A DNA stretch of 64,000 nucleotides, from assembly GCA_045536425.1 (NCBI GenBank), contig JAZSNN010000015.1, positions 62,001 to 126,000 on the forward strand. Reading direction: 5' to 3'. Both the position numbers and the translations under genes were made by a program. The DNA comes from UBA11540 sp045536425 (GTDB taxonomy: Bacteria; Bacillota; Clostridia; Oscillospirales; Ruminococcaceae). Each line of letters opens with the position of its first letter. The first letter of the stretch is position 1. The notes under the pieces were generated by a model. That model did not search any database and was not told the DNA's origin. It was given only the letters and a program-made list of their open reading frames with translations. This document shows, piece by piece, positions 40,402-49,306 of the stretch.

Positions 40402-41568
40402 TTAGCCGTTCCATACCGGTGACATTGCTCTGAGACGTTCTACAATTGTGGAAAGTTTTTCGAGTATATAATCGATATCTTCTTTAGTGGTTTCATCAGA
40501 AATTGAAATTCTGAGGGATCCGTGCGCAATTTCGTGAGGAAGTCCTATCGAAAGCAACACGTGGCTTGGGTCGAGTGACCCCGAAGTACAAGCAGAACCA
40601 GAAGAAGCACAGATTCCGTTCATATCAAGCATCAAAAGAAGCGCCTCTCCTTCAATAGCTTCGAAGGAAAAGTTTGCGTTTGTTGCTACACGGTTATCTC
40701 TGTCACCGTTAAGTCGAGATTTCGGAATTGCGGAAAGAACGTTGTCAATGAGATAGTCGCGCAGTTCTCTGGATTTGTTTGCTCTTTCCTCTATGTTGGT
40801 ACAAGCATCTTCTATAGCGTAACCAAGACCAACAATCGCAGCGCTATTTTCTGTACCGGCACGTTTGTTTTTCTCCTGCGCACCACCGAAAATGAGGTTG
40901 TTCAAAACAATACCTTTTCTGCAGTAGAGAGCTCCAACGCCCTTAGGAGCATGGAACTTGTGACCCGAAAGTGAAAGTAGGTCAATATTCTGCTTTTTGA
41001 CATCTATCTCGACGTGCCCTATCGCTTGTACAGCATCAGTATGGAACAAAACGCCTTTTTCTTTACAAACAGCACCAATTTCTTCAACAGGAAGCAAAGT
41101 TCCAATCTCATTGTTAGCGTACATTATCGTAACTAGTGCTGTAGTATCTTTTATAGCCTCTTCTACCTGCTTTGCTGTGATGAGTCCCTTATCGTCGACA
41201 GGAATATAGGTGACCTCAAAGCCGTCTTTTTCGAGAGTCTGCACGGTGTGAAGTACAGCGTGATGCTCAAAAACTGTAGTAATTATGTGGTTTTTGCCTT
41301 TTTTCTTGAGGTTGGATGCTACCGAGCGAATTGCCCAGTTGTCTGCCTCCGAACCACCTGCTGTAAAATATATCTCGCCGGCATCAGCTCCGATAGCCCT
41401 TGCCACCTTTTTACGAGCATCTTCAATAGCGATTTTTGCAGAACGTCCAATGGAATATATACTAGACGGATTTCCGTATTCATTTTCAAGAAACGGCACC
41501 ATATGCTCCAGAACATTTTTTGATACTTTGGTTGTTGCCGCATTATCGACATACACAAATTTTTTCAT
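40402..41568 (-). CDS. nifS: Cysteine desulfurase (NifS/IscS type)
   Basis: 388-aa PLP enzyme that takes sulfur from cysteine and passes it to the NifU scaffold. Motifs are VDNAATTKVS at the N terminus, YGNPSSIYS, TAGGSEADN, HTDAVQAIG, the PLP lysine in SLSGHKFHAPKG and the persulfide Cys in CASSGSACTSG, whose loop length fits group I (IscS/NifS) enzymes. It is the first gene of nifS-nifU. The promoter region holds two identical operator half-site pairs, suggesting repression responsive to Fe-S or Cys status. Confidence 0.96.
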   Translation of the reverse strand: MKKFVYVDNAATTKVSKNVLEHMVPFLENEYGNPSSIYSIGRSAKIAIEDARKKVARAIGADAGEIYFTAGGSEADNWAIRSVASNLKKKGKNHIITTVFEHHAVLHTVQTLEKDGFEVTYIPVDDKGLITAKQVEEAIKDTTALVTIMYANNEIGTLLPVEEIGAVCKEKGVLFHTDAVQAIGHVEIDVKKQNIDLLSLSGHKFHAPKGVGALYCRKGIVLNNLIFGGAQEKNKRAGTENSAAIVGLGYAIEDACTNIEERANKSRELRDYLIDNVLSAIPKSRLNGDRDNRVATNANFSFEAIEGEALLLMLDMNGICASSGSACTSGSLDPSHVLLSIGLPHEIAHGSLRISISDETTKEDIDYILEKLSTIVERLRAMSPVWNG

Positions 41569-41602
41569 TTATATCTGACCTTTCTTTTTATATGTCGATG
41601 CT

Positions 41603-41631
41603 ATTATATACCATAAAAGTATATTTTACAA
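41603..41631 (-). promoter_or_regulatory. Promoter of nifS-nifU
   Basis: On the minus strand -35 TTGTAA (41631-41626), 17-bp spacer, -10 TATAAT (41608-41603). The spacer is almost entirely covered by an operator-like palindrome. Confidence 0.75.
41607..41623. promoter_or_regulatory. Operator-like site A, TATAC-N7-GTATA
   Basis: TATAC (41607-41611) and GTATA (41619-41623) with a 7-nt spacer. It overlaps the -10 edge and spacer of the nifS promoter. The same half-sites and spacing recur 33 bp upstream. A repressor of the Rrf2/IscR type is a guess from the controlled genes. Confidence 0.55.
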
Positions 41632-41639
41632 TACCTTTT

Positions 41640-41656
41640 TATACTTTTTTGGTATA
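41640..41656. promoter_or_regulatory. Operator-like site B, TATAC-N7-GTATA
   Basis: TATAC (41640-41644) and GTATA (41652-41656), the same half-sites and spacing as site A, centred 33 bp (about three helical turns) away, just upstream of the -35 box and next to the rnhA stop. Confidence 0.55.
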
Positions 41657-41657
41657 G

Positions 41658-42107
41658 TTAAGCAAATTTTTTACTTTCCTCTACTGCGATTTTATCGCAT
41701 CTTTCGTTTTCAGGGTGACCGTCGTGGCCTTTAATCCACACGAATTTGACTTCGTGCTGATCTATCAGGTTTAGCAATCTTTCCCAAAGTTCTGGGTTTT
41801 TAGCGCGTTTTCCATCCTTTTTCTTCCACCCGTTTGCTCTCCAAGCTTTTACCCAACCCTTAGTTATTCCGTCGACGACATATTTCGAATCTGTGTAGAT
41901 TGTCACGTCGCAACGCTCTTTGAGAACCTCGAGACCTGTGATTACCGCCATAAGCTCCATTTTGTTGTTTGTAGTATTGGCTTCTCCCCCGCTGAAAATC
42001 TTTTCTCTACCGTTGTATCTTAAAATAGCTGCATAACCGCCCGGACCTGGGTTTATTGAGCAGGCTCCATCAGTAAACATATCAACTTTTTTTAACGTGT
42101 CAGCCAT
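41658..42107 (-). CDS. rnhA: Ribonuclease HI
   Basis: 149-aa RNase H type 1 that cuts RNA in RNA-DNA hybrids. The catalytic DEDD residues are seen in MFTDGACSINPGPGG (Asp), NNKMELMAV (Glu), IYTDSKYVVDGI (Asp) and GHPENERCDKIA (Asp). The basic protrusion WKKKDGKRAKNPELW is present. It starts at ATG 42107 and ends just before operator site B of nifS. No terminator is visible between them. Confidence 0.96.
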   Translation of the reverse strand: MADTLKKVDMFTDGACSINPGPGGYAAILRYNGREKIFSGGEANTTNNKMELMAVITGLEVLKERCDVTIYTDSKYVVDGITKGWVKAWRANGWKKKDGKRAKNPELWERLLNLIDQHEVKFVWIKGHDGHPENERCDKIAVEESKKFA

Positions 42108-42320
42108 ATATGTATCTCCATTTTTATTTTGATAAAATAAGTATATACTAAACTTTGAATTTTAACAATATAAATTTAAGTTTTGATTGCACAATATGTC
42201 AAAATATGTTAAACTTAAAATAGCAAATATAATGTTTTATTCTTTTGCTTTTGCACATAATAACGTTGGCGGTAATTGTTTATCGTCTCAAAATGAGCCT
42301 TATTTTGAAAGGAAAAAGAT

Positions 42321-43283
42321 ATGAAAACCAGAATATTTTTGCTTTTGATCAGCCTTGCAATGCTATTTTCGTTTGCGAGCTGTACAGCGTGCAGCAACAT
42401 TGACGACACCTCGAGCGGCAACACCTCCTCTGATCTTGCATCGAGCCTTCCCTCGATGTCCACAGGAGATTCTTCAAATTCAGTAGTAAGTGATATCGTT
42501 TCGGGAGTAGAAAGTATGATTCCCGGCGATAACAGCGCAGCCTCGGGGGATTCAACCTCCCCCACCGCTGCTTTACCAATGAGTGAGATAGAACTTTTAG
42601 ATAATATCGGTGTTACGTGGGGACCGGGTGGATTTTTCGACGACATAAACCGTCCTACAGCTTGTCTTTCGTTACAAGAACAATATGGCAAGTACTCAAC
42701 ATATTTTATCGCTCCCGATACCAATCAAGTGTACTTAACCTTTGACGAAGGATATGAAAACGGATATACCGCGCAGATTCTCGATACACTCAAGGAAAAG
42801 AACGTAAAAGCCGTTTTCTTTGTTACAATGCCATACGCAAAATCCGAGCCCGAGCTCATACAACGAATGATAGACGAAGGTCATATTGTTGGTAACCACA
42901 GTAACAAACACCCCGATATGACGACTGTTTCCTTTGAACAGGTTCAGGATGAATATGTACTTTTGCATGAGTATATGATAGATAATTTCGATTATGAAAT
43001 GTTTCTCTTCCGTGCACCTACAGGAACATTCAGCACACGAACCCTTGCAGTAGGTCAAAAGCTTGGGTATACAAATGTGTTTTGGAGCTTTGCATACAAC
43101 GATTGGGATCCTCAAAATCAACCCGACCCCGAAAAATCGCTCGAAAAGATAGTAAATAGACTGCACAGCGGAGAGATAATGCTTCTTCACGCGGTATCAA
43201 AAACAAACACCGATATCCTCGGTGATTTGATTGACGCTACCCGCCAAAAAGGTTTTGAGTTTGCAACCTTCCCTATTGAGTAA
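42321..43283 (+). CDS. pdaA: PdaA-like polysaccharide deacetylase (delta-lactam de-N-acetylase), lipoprotein
   Basis: 320 aa. The signal peptide ends in a lipobox-like FSFASC (Cys21), followed by a Ser/Thr/Asp-rich linker (about 25-90). The NodB domain has motif 1 LTFDEGYENG, motif 2 GHIVGNHSNKHPDM (metal His pair), FRAPTGTFSTRTL and LLHAVS. The GYENG and HSNKHPDMT patterns match PdaA, which deacetylates MurNAc to form the muramic-delta-lactam of spore cortex after CwlD acts. The lipoprotein-type linker is an addition to Bacillus PdaA. A general peptidoglycan deacetylase is the alternative. Confidence 0.85.
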   Translation: MKTRIFLLLISLAMLFSFASCTACSNIDDTSSGNTSSDLASSLPSMSTGDSSNSVVSDIVSGVESMIPGDNSAASGDSTSPTAALPMSEIELLDNIGVTWGPGGFFDDINRPTACLSLQEQYGKYSTYFIAPDTNQVYLTFDEGYENGYTAQILDTLKEKNVKAVFFVTMPYAKSEPELIQRMIDEGHIVGNHSNKHPDMTTVSFEQVQDEYVLLHEYMIDNFDYEMFLFRAPTGTFSTRTLAVGQKLGYTNVFWSFAYNDWDPQNQPDPEKSLEKIVNRLHSGEIMLLHAVSKTNTDILGDLIDATRQKGFEFATFPIE

Positions 43284-43290
43284 ATTAAAA

Positions 43291-43320
43291 CCGCCACAAA
43301 TCTGTGGCGGCCATTTTTTT
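43291..43320 (+). terminator. Terminator after the pdaA-like gene
   Basis: CCGCCACA-AATC-TGTGGCGG then CCATTTTTTT. It also lies just beyond the 3' end of the convergent phosphofructokinase gene. Confidence 0.88.
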
Positions 43321-44536
43321 AAAACTTGAAATGGAAAGGAAGTCCGTCTTTCATAGGTGTTGCGGTCTCGCCTTTTATGAGGGGTTTCAGATATTTTATC
43401 GCTTCGTCGGTTACGTCGTTTCCTTCCGGAACTATCCAATCGAGCGGGAACTTCTTTTCGAAGTTTGCAACCATATCCAAATCACAATAGCTAATGGAAT
43501 ATTCATAGTCTTCCTTGTCGGTTCTCAAGAATACCATCATCTTGCCACTAACTCCGCTACAAGCGGTATTTACAGCGGCTCTGCCGATTTCAAAAGCTGA
43601 GTCTATATCGTCTTTTGAAAGGATGTGTCCCGAACCCCTTTGAAGAACATTCAATTCTATCGAGCGAACCTTGCAGCCAAGTCTTTCGGTTACGAGATTT
43701 TCGAGGAATTTACCAGCACCCGAGGTGTATTTATGACCAAAATTGTCAGTTTTGCAGTCGCTGGAAAGCTCGGATAGATATCTTCCGTCGGCAACCTTTG
43801 CACCTTCGGAAACTGCAACAATGACGCAATTGTTTTCAGCCTGAGTTTTTTTCACATCTTCGATAAAATTATCAAGATTAAAAACAACCTCAGGAAGATA
43901 GATGAGCTGTGGTGCAAATCCCGTGCATTCTCTTGTAAGAGCGGCGCTGGCGGTCAGCCATCCTGCGTTTCTTCCCATTATTTCAACGATTACAACAGCA
44001 GGAACGTTGTATACAAGCGCATCGCTTACTATCTCTGTTAAAACTGTTGCAACGAATTTTGCAGCACTTCCAAATCCTGGGCAATGGTCTGTCATAGCAA
44101 GGTCGTTGTCAATGGTTTTCGGAACACCAATAACCTTTATATCCTCGCCTTTTTCTGCAAAGTACTTGTTGAGCTTCATCGCGGTATCCATTGAATCGTT
44201 TCCGCCAATGTATATAAAGAATCCAACGTTATACTTTTTGAAAACTTCATAGATTTTGTCATAAATCTCTGTTTTTTCGAGAGAAGGAAGTTTTAGACGG
44301 CAGGAACCAAGCGCCATTGCAGGTGTGAGCTTTAGATGCTCTAGTTTTTCTTTTTCCTCAAAAACCTCTGAAAGATTTATAAAATCCTCGTTCAAGACAC
44401 CCTGTATTCCGTATCTCGCGCCATATACAGTTTCTATCAAATTGGAGGAAATAGCACCGTCTATGACACCTGCCAAGGAAGCATTTATAGCAGCAGTAGG
44501 TCCTCCGGATTGTGCAACAATCAAATTCTTTTTCAT
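43319..44536 (-). CDS. pfp: 6-phosphofructokinase, probably pyrophosphate-dependent
   Basis: 405 aa from ATG 44536. Family A phosphofructokinase with AQSGGPTAAINASLAG at the N terminus, YIGGNDSMDTA and VIGVPKTIDNDLAMTDHCPGF. ATP-type enzymes have GGDGS and PGTIDND; the Asp after GGN and the Lys in PKTIDND mark PPi-dependent enzymes. EIMGRNAGWL and LQRGSG are also conserved. It catalyses fructose-6-phosphate to fructose-1,6-bisphosphate, reversible with PPi. Cofactor preference is inferred from these residues. Confidence 0.88.
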   Translation of the reverse strand: MKKNLIVAQSGGPTAAINASLAGVIDGAISSNLIETVYGARYGIQGVLNEDFINLSEVFEEKEKLEHLKLTPAMALGSCRLKLPSLEKTEIYDKIYEVFKKYNVGFFIYIGGNDSMDTAMKLNKYFAEKGEDIKVIGVPKTIDNDLAMTDHCPGFGSAAKFVATVLTEIVSDALVYNVPAVVIVEIMGRNAGWLTASAALTRECTGFAPQLIYLPEVVFNLDNFIEDVKKTQAENNCVIVAVSEGAKVADGRYLSELSSDCKTDNFGHKYTSGAGKFLENLVTERLGCKVRSIELNVLQRGSGHILSKDDIDSAFEIGRAAVNTACSGVSGKMMVFLRTDKEDYEYSISYCDLDMVANFEKKFPLDWIVPEGNDVTDEAIKYLKPLIKGETATPMKDGLPFHFKF

Positions 44537-44567
44537 AAAATCAAACCTCAAACTCTAATTTAGACAA

Positions 44568-44596
44568 ATTATAACACAAAACAGCCTTCAAAACAA
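44568..44596 (-). promoter_or_regulatory. Promoter of the phosphofructokinase gene
   Basis: On the minus strand -35 TTGTTT (44596-44591), 17-bp spacer, -10 TATAAT (44573-44568). Confidence 0.72.
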
Positions 44597-44600
44597 CAAT

Positions 44601-45101
44601 TTACACGTTTAAATGCAGTTTTGAAATTATTTTTTTCACTAATTCTTCCAGTGAAGAATCATTTTTAACATAAAAATCACAATATTTTTTATAGAGCTCA
44701 TATCGCTCGTTATATAGACGCATCAGGTTTTCTCTGTGATCTTTTTCAAGCAAAGGGCGCGTACTGAAATCTATATCGGAAAGGATATCATCTACATTTC
44801 TATCGATGAAGACGACAATGCAATTCTTTTTAAGAAGTTCAATATTGTTTTCGCGTTTTACCACTCCGCCGCCCGTCGAAATAACGGTTTGTTCTCTGCT
44901 CGAAAGAATTTCGCAAACCTTTGATTCGCGGTCGCGAAAATGTTCCTCGCTAATCGAAAAAAGCTCTTTTATAGTGGTTTGAAAACTTTCTTCAATAAAC
45001 TCATCCATATCAACGAATTTGAAATAGAGTTTTTCTGCAAGAAGTTTACCCGCGGTGCTTTTTCCACATCCTGGCATCCCTATCAAAGCTATAGATTTCA
45101 T
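44601..45101 (-). CDS. aroK: Shikimate kinase
   Basis: 166 aa from ATG 45101 with GGGGAT upstream; a 17-residue upstream extension overlapping aroE is rejected. P-loop GMPGCGKSTAGKLLAE, the shikimate-binding DMDEFIEE and RDRESKV, Walker B-like STGGGVV, and the lid Arg in STRPLLE are visible. It phosphorylates shikimate at O3. It is the last gene of the aro operon, 4 nt after aroE. The lid is otherwise short but complete. Confidence 0.95.
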   Translation of the reverse strand: MKSIALIGMPGCGKSTAGKLLAEKLYFKFVDMDEFIEESFQTTIKELFSISEEHFRDRESKVCEILSSREQTVISTGGGVVKRENNIELLKKNCIVVFIDRNVDDILSDIDFSTRPLLEKDHRENLMRLYNERYELYKKYCDFYVKNDSSLEELVKKIISKLHLNV

Positions 45102-45105
45102 ATAG

Positions 45106-45891
45106 TTATCCCCTGTTTTGTATTTCATAAATCGTCTGAGTAAGACCGTCAAAAAAGCGCGTATCTCGCCAAATTTCCTGTGCTTTAACAGCTTGTGCCA
45201 CTAACATAAACATACCGTTGCAGCAAGGTTTTTGAGCCTTTTTGGCAAGTTCCATCAAACGCGTGGTTTTAGGGTTGTAAATCAAGTCAACAACCGCACA
45301 ACTTTTCTCTACAACGTCATTATCAACAGGACTGTTTTCGATGTTTGGGTACAAACCAACAGGAGTGGTGTTGACTAACAGATAGTTATCAAAAGTAGTT
45401 ATTTGGTCATAAGAAATGATAGAGGCGTCATCACTTTGCTTTCTACTCGCAATATAAACCATTTCTGCTCCGTTGTTTGACAGATACGCTACAACAGCCT
45501 TTGCAGCACCGCCGTTTCCAAGGACGACAGCAGTTTTGTTTTTGAAGGGGATCTTATGAAAGTCTAACATCTCCCCAAATCCAAAATAGTCGGTATTGTA
45601 TCCTATCAATCGCCCATCTTTTCTAACAACGGTATTAACAGCGCCTATCTGCATTGCCTCAGAAGAAATTTCATCGAGAAACGGAAGTATTTCCCGTTTA
45701 TAGGGAATTGTAACGTTAATTCCCGAAAGTTCATTATCTTCCATAAAAAGCTTGATTTCGGGCAGTTTTTCGCGCGGTATCTCATAAAGTTTATAATCGG
45801 CTGTGAATGACGTTTCACTAAAGATATTTGAGTGTATTTGGGGTGAAACACTGTGCCCTAGTTTTTCGCCAATAAGTCCATATTTAAGCAT
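45106..45891 (-). CDS. aroE: Shikimate dehydrogenase (NADP+)
   Basis: 261 aa from ATG 45891, preceded by GAGGGC and overlapping the pheA 3' end by 8 nt. The substrate domain has GEKLGHSVSPQIHSNIF and GINVTIPYKREI with the catalytic Lys, then IGAVNTVV and GYNTDYFGF. The Rossmann fold has VLGNGGAAKAV, followed by NTTPVGLYPN and DLIYNPKTT. It reduces 3-dehydroshikimate. It is slightly shorter than average but all motifs are present. Confidence 0.95.
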   Translation of the reverse strand: MLKYGLIGEKLGHSVSPQIHSNIFSETSFTADYKLYEIPREKLPEIKLFMEDNELSGINVTIPYKREILPFLDEISSEAMQIGAVNTVVRKDGRLIGYNTDYFGFGEMLDFHKIPFKNKTAVVLGNGGAAKAVVAYLSNNGAEMVYIASRKQSDDASIISYDQITTFDNYLLVNTTPVGLYPNIENSPVDNDVVEKSCAVVDLIYNPKTTRLMELAKKAQKPCCNGMFMLVAQAVKAQEIWRDTRFFDGLTQTIYEIQNRG

Positions 45892-47002
45892 TTGTGCCCT
45901 CTCTAACGTCAGATTTATAAGCCCCAAGTATCCTAAAGAACTCAGAACCTTTTTCAATTAGCTCAAGAGCAGTTTTTACCTTTTCGCTTGCAAAATCTCC
46001 CTCAAAATCAACGTAAAACAGGTACTTCCACTTCTTGTTATGCATCGGTCTTGATTCGATTTTAACCATATTTATGTTGTGGTAGGCAAAGTAGCTTAAA
46101 AGATTGTAAAGCGTTCCTGCCCTATCGTCGAGCGAACAAACAATGCTGATTTTATCAGCGTTTTCATATTCAAAATGTTTTGAAATTATGATAAATCTCG
46201 TAGTGTTGTCAGTGCTTGTATTTATAGGACCCTCAATAACCTCAAGATTGTACAATTCTGCCGCTTGCTTGCTTGCAATCGCTGCAACTGAAGGATTTCT
46301 CAGGTCAGCGACAAGTTTTGCGCTAACGGCAGTATTGTGATATGGAATGAGCTTCCAGTCTTTGTGTCGTGAGAGAAATTCACTGCACTGTGAAAAGCCC
46401 TGCTCGTGTGAATACACCTCTTTTATAGTGTCTAAAGAAGCGCCCTTAATTCCCAAAAGATTTTGGTCTACCCTTAGATACTGTTCGGCAGAAATATAGA
46501 ATCCATAGTTACACAAAAGGTCATAAACAGCACCAACACTACCGCTGTTAGAATTCTCTATCGGTAGAATTCCTGCTGTTATTTCTCCTTTGTCGAGAGC
46601 TTTAAACACATCTTCGAATTCGGCAAACGCTGTTAACAGTGCGTCTTCCCCAAAGAATCTTTTTGCCGCTCCGTAGGAAAAAGACCCCTCTATTCCCTGA
46701 AAACCAACTATTTTGGTAGAAGGAACGGTTTTGGTTGTAATATACGAAGTTTGCAGTGATTTGCTGACGTTCATAAGATTGTTCATAAACTCTTTGACAT
46801 ATGGCGCAAAGTCTTTGTTTTGAAGGTTATCCACAGCTTTATCAAGGACTTGCTGTTCTCTGGCGGTATGAAGGACGGGAGAATTATTATCTTTTTTGTA
46901 TTCAGCAACCTTTAAAACGACATTAAGGCGCTTTTCGAAAAGCTCTATCAATTCTTTGTCAATAGAATCTATTTTTTGCCTATACTTGTCTAACTCGTTC
47001 AT
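45884..47002 (-). CDS. pheA: Bifunctional chorismate mutase/prephenate dehydratase (P-protein)
   Basis: 372 aa. The AroQ chorismate-mutase domain (about 1-85) begins LDKYRQKIDSIDKELIELFE. The prephenate-dehydratase domain (about 97-280) has FQGIEGSFSYGAAKRFF, LPIENSNSGSVG and the catalytic TTRFIIIS. The ACT regulatory domain (about 285-365) has the Phe-binding ESRPM motif. It converts chorismate via prephenate to phenylpyruvate and is expected to be inhibited by phenylalanine. It overlaps aroC by 4 nt. Confidence 0.96.
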   Translation of the reverse strand: MNELDKYRQKIDSIDKELIELFEKRLNVVLKVAEYKKDNNSPVLHTAREQQVLDKAVDNLQNKDFAPYVKEFMNNLMNVSKSLQTSYITTKTVPSTKIVGFQGIEGSFSYGAAKRFFGEDALLTAFAEFEDVFKALDKGEITAGILPIENSNSGSVGAVYDLLCNYGFYISAEQYLRVDQNLLGIKGASLDTIKEVYSHEQGFSQCSEFLSRHKDWKLIPYHNTAVSAKLVADLRNPSVAAIASKQAAELYNLEVIEGPINTSTDNTTRFIIISKHFEYENADKISIVCSLDDRAGTLYNLLSYFAYHNINMVKIESRPMHNKKWKYLFYVDFEGDFASEKVKTALELIEKGSEFFRILGAYKSDVREGTNA

Positions 47003-48084
47003 CTTTCTGCTCCTTTTAAAAGGTCATAAATAGCAATAGCGGTAACAGCTTCGACTACAGGAACTGCTCTCTGCACTATGCACGGGTCATGGCGTCCCTG
47101 TATTTCTATTTCCGCGTTACATCCGCTAGAAATATCGATAGTTTGCTGTTTTTTAGCAATCGAAGGAGTTGGCTTGATTACAGTTCGGAAAATTATAGGC
47201 ATTCCGTTTGTGATGCCACCGTTTATACCACCGTTGTTGTTCGTTTTTGTCTTTACAACTTCGTTGTCATAGTAGAAACTATCGTTTGCTTCGGAACCAA
47301 GCATAGTTGCAAAAGAAAAACCGCTTCCAAACTCGACACCTTTTACTGCAGGTATCGAAAACAGCAGATGTGATAGCACAGATTCGACGGAATCGAAGAT
47401 AGGATTACCAATTCCGCTGTAAAGTCCTATAGCTGCACACTCGATAATTCCACCGACAGAATCCAAACTCTCTTTTGCTGACGATATGCGGTTTTTAGCG
47501 ACATCTTCTTTAGATTCATCCAAAAAAGGAAGTGTTTTCTCCTTTAATTTATCTAGTGTTTCTGCACTAATATCTGTAAAGTTAAAATGATTGTCACAAA
47601 CATCTGAAAGCTGAGCTATATGAGCTCCGATTTTAATGTCTTTTTTCTCTAGAATTTGTTTGCAAATCGCTCCTGCAAAGACAAGAGGGGCTGTTAATCT
47701 TCCAGAAAAATGACCCCCACCGCGATAGTCGTTAAATCCGTTGTATCTGACAAATCCGGTAAAGTCTGCGTGTCCTGGTCTAATAAGATTTTTAGTTTTT
47801 TCATAGTCCTGAGAACGCGTATTTGTGTTTTTTATAAGCGCACAAAGAGGCGTACCTGTGGTTTTCCCATTAAAAAACCCGCTGATTATATTGGGGATGT
47901 CTTTTTCTTGACGAGGAGTCGAGATTTCGTTGTTGCCCGGAGCTCTTCTTGCCATTTCAAAGGCTATTTCTTCTAGATTCAAGTCAACTCCCGCCTCAAC
48001 GCCATCAATTGAAACACCAATAGCGTCGGAGTGCGATTCTCCAAAGACCGAAATTTTGATATTATTTCCCCACGTACTGCTCAC
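46999..48084 (-). CDS. aroC: Chorismate synthase
   Basis: 361 aa from GTG 48084 with a strong GGGAGGTG upstream; the longer frame reads into aroA. FMN-dependent enzyme that converts EPSP to chorismate. Motifs are GNNIKISVFGESHSDAIGV at the N terminus, RRAPGNNEISTPRQE, RPGHADFTGFVRY, YRGGGHFSGRLTA and, near the C terminus, GRHDPCIVQRAVPVVEA. It overlaps aroA by 23 nt and pheA by 4 nt, so translation is coupled. Confidence 0.96.
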   Translation of the reverse strand: MSSTWGNNIKISVFGESHSDAIGVSIDGVEAGVDLNLEEIAFEMARRAPGNNEISTPRQEKDIPNIISGFFNGKTTGTPLCALIKNTNTRSQDYEKTKNLIRPGHADFTGFVRYNGFNDYRGGGHFSGRLTAPLVFAGAICKQILEKKDIKIGAHIAQLSDVCDNHFNFTDISAETLDKLKEKTLPFLDESKEDVAKNRISSAKESLDSVGGIIECAAIGLYSGIGNPIFDSVESVLSHLLFSIPAVKGVEFGSGFSFATMLGSEANDSFYYDNEVVKTKTNNNGGINGGITNGMPIIFRTVIKPTPSIAKKQQTIDISSGCNAEIEIQGRHDPCIVQRAVPVVEAVTAIAIYDLLKGAER

Positions 48085-49306
48085 AGAGGTCACCTCCCAA
48101 AGATTTGTAAACTTCAAAGAAATCAGGATATGATTTTGACACACATTCATATCCGTTAATTGTAATATCACCACGGCATCGCGTTGCAGCGATTGCGAGC
48201 ATCATTGCAATTCTGTGGTCATTGTGGCTATCTACAACCGCACCGTGAAAAACGTCAACTCCGTCTATGACAAGAGAGTCTTCGACTGTAGTTATATTAC
48301 CGCCTATTTTTGAAAGCTCTTCAGCGACAACCGAGAGTCTGTCAGATTCTTTAAGCCTAAGTCTTCCAACATTTATAAACTGTGTTTTACCTTTTCTGAG
48401 ACACGCAGCAACTGCAGCGATGGGTATTATATCAGGACATTGTGCTCCGTCAATAACGACAAAGTCACTTTCTTGTGCAGTTTTGAGTATATCCACGATT
48501 TCCAGTATCTGCTTGTCCCCCTGTAAAGACTCTTGTTTTACACCGCAGATTTTAAGATCGTTACCGATAAAGTTTGCCACCTCAAAAAAAGCTGCTTGAC
48601 TATAATCACCTTCAACTTCGTAGTTGGTAGCAGAGTATTTTTGGTTACCTTTTATCAAAAAACGCTTGTAATCTTCGTTTAATACAGTAACGCCAAAAGC
48701 TTTCATAGTTTCCAAAGTGAGATCAATGTATCCTTTGGATTCGAGATTTGAGGTTATAACTATTTCTGAGTCTTTATCTAGCAAAGGTAATGCCAATAAA
48801 AGACCTGTTATAAACTGTGAGCTGATATCACCGGGCACTTCAAAAACACCGCTCGAAAGACTGCCTTTTATTGATAGTGAAAACGGGTCGTCAGTAACTG
48901 AATATGAGATATTCTGTGCCTTGAATATGTCGTAATATACGTCTAGAGGTCTTTTGCCAAGCCTTCCCCTGCCTGTAAAATAAGCTTCAAAAAACAAGGC
49001 GGTCATAACGGGAATCAGAAACCGCAAGGTAGAGCCAGATTCATTGCAATCAATCGCAGATGCTATTTTTTCAAAAGAATTTATTCCAACTATAGTTACT
49101 ACGTTTTCTTTGATTGAAATATCAGCTCCCGCGACCTTCATCGCGTTAATGGTAGCTATTATATCATCAGAAAAAGATATGTTTGAGATAACAGAGGTAC
49201 CGCCTGCAAGAGCCGCACAGATAATAGCTCGATGTGCAATGCTTTTAGATGGCGGAACGGTCACTTTTCCCGACAGCGTTTTAGGGGTAATTGTTATGTT
49301 TTTCAT
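48062..49306 (-). CDS. aroA: 3-phosphoshikimate 1-carboxyvinyltransferase (EPSP synthase)
   Basis: 414 aa. Joins PEP and shikimate-3-phosphate. N-terminal PPSKSIAHRAIICAALA, the conserved ESGSTLRFLIPV (with Glu-Ser-Gly, the PEP site), GRLGKRPLD and, C-terminally, RLKESDRLSVVAEEL and DSHNDHRIAMMLA are seen. The substitution of Ala for Gly in the usual NCGT/GTAMR stretches points to a class II-like, Gram-positive enzyme; this is a weak inference. It overlaps aroB by 4 nt. Confidence 0.95.
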   Translation of the reverse strand: MKNITITPKTLSGKVTVPPSKSIAHRAIICAALAGGTSVISNISFSDDIIATINAMKVAGADISIKENVVTIVGINSFEKIASAIDCNESGSTLRFLIPVMTALFFEAYFTGRGRLGKRPLDVYYDIFKAQNISYSVTDDPFSLSIKGSLSSGVFEVPGDISSQFITGLLLALPLLDKDSEIVITSNLESKGYIDLTLETMKAFGVTVLNEDYKRFLIKGNQKYSATNYEVEGDYSQAAFFEVANFIGNDLKICGVKQESLQGDKQILEIVDILKTAQESDFVVIDGAQCPDIIPIAAVAACLRKGKTQFINVGRLRLKESDRLSVVAEELSKIGGNITTVEDSLVIDGVDVFHGAVVDSHNDHRIAMMLAIAATRCRGDITINGYECVSKSYPDFFEVYKSLGGDLCEQYVGK

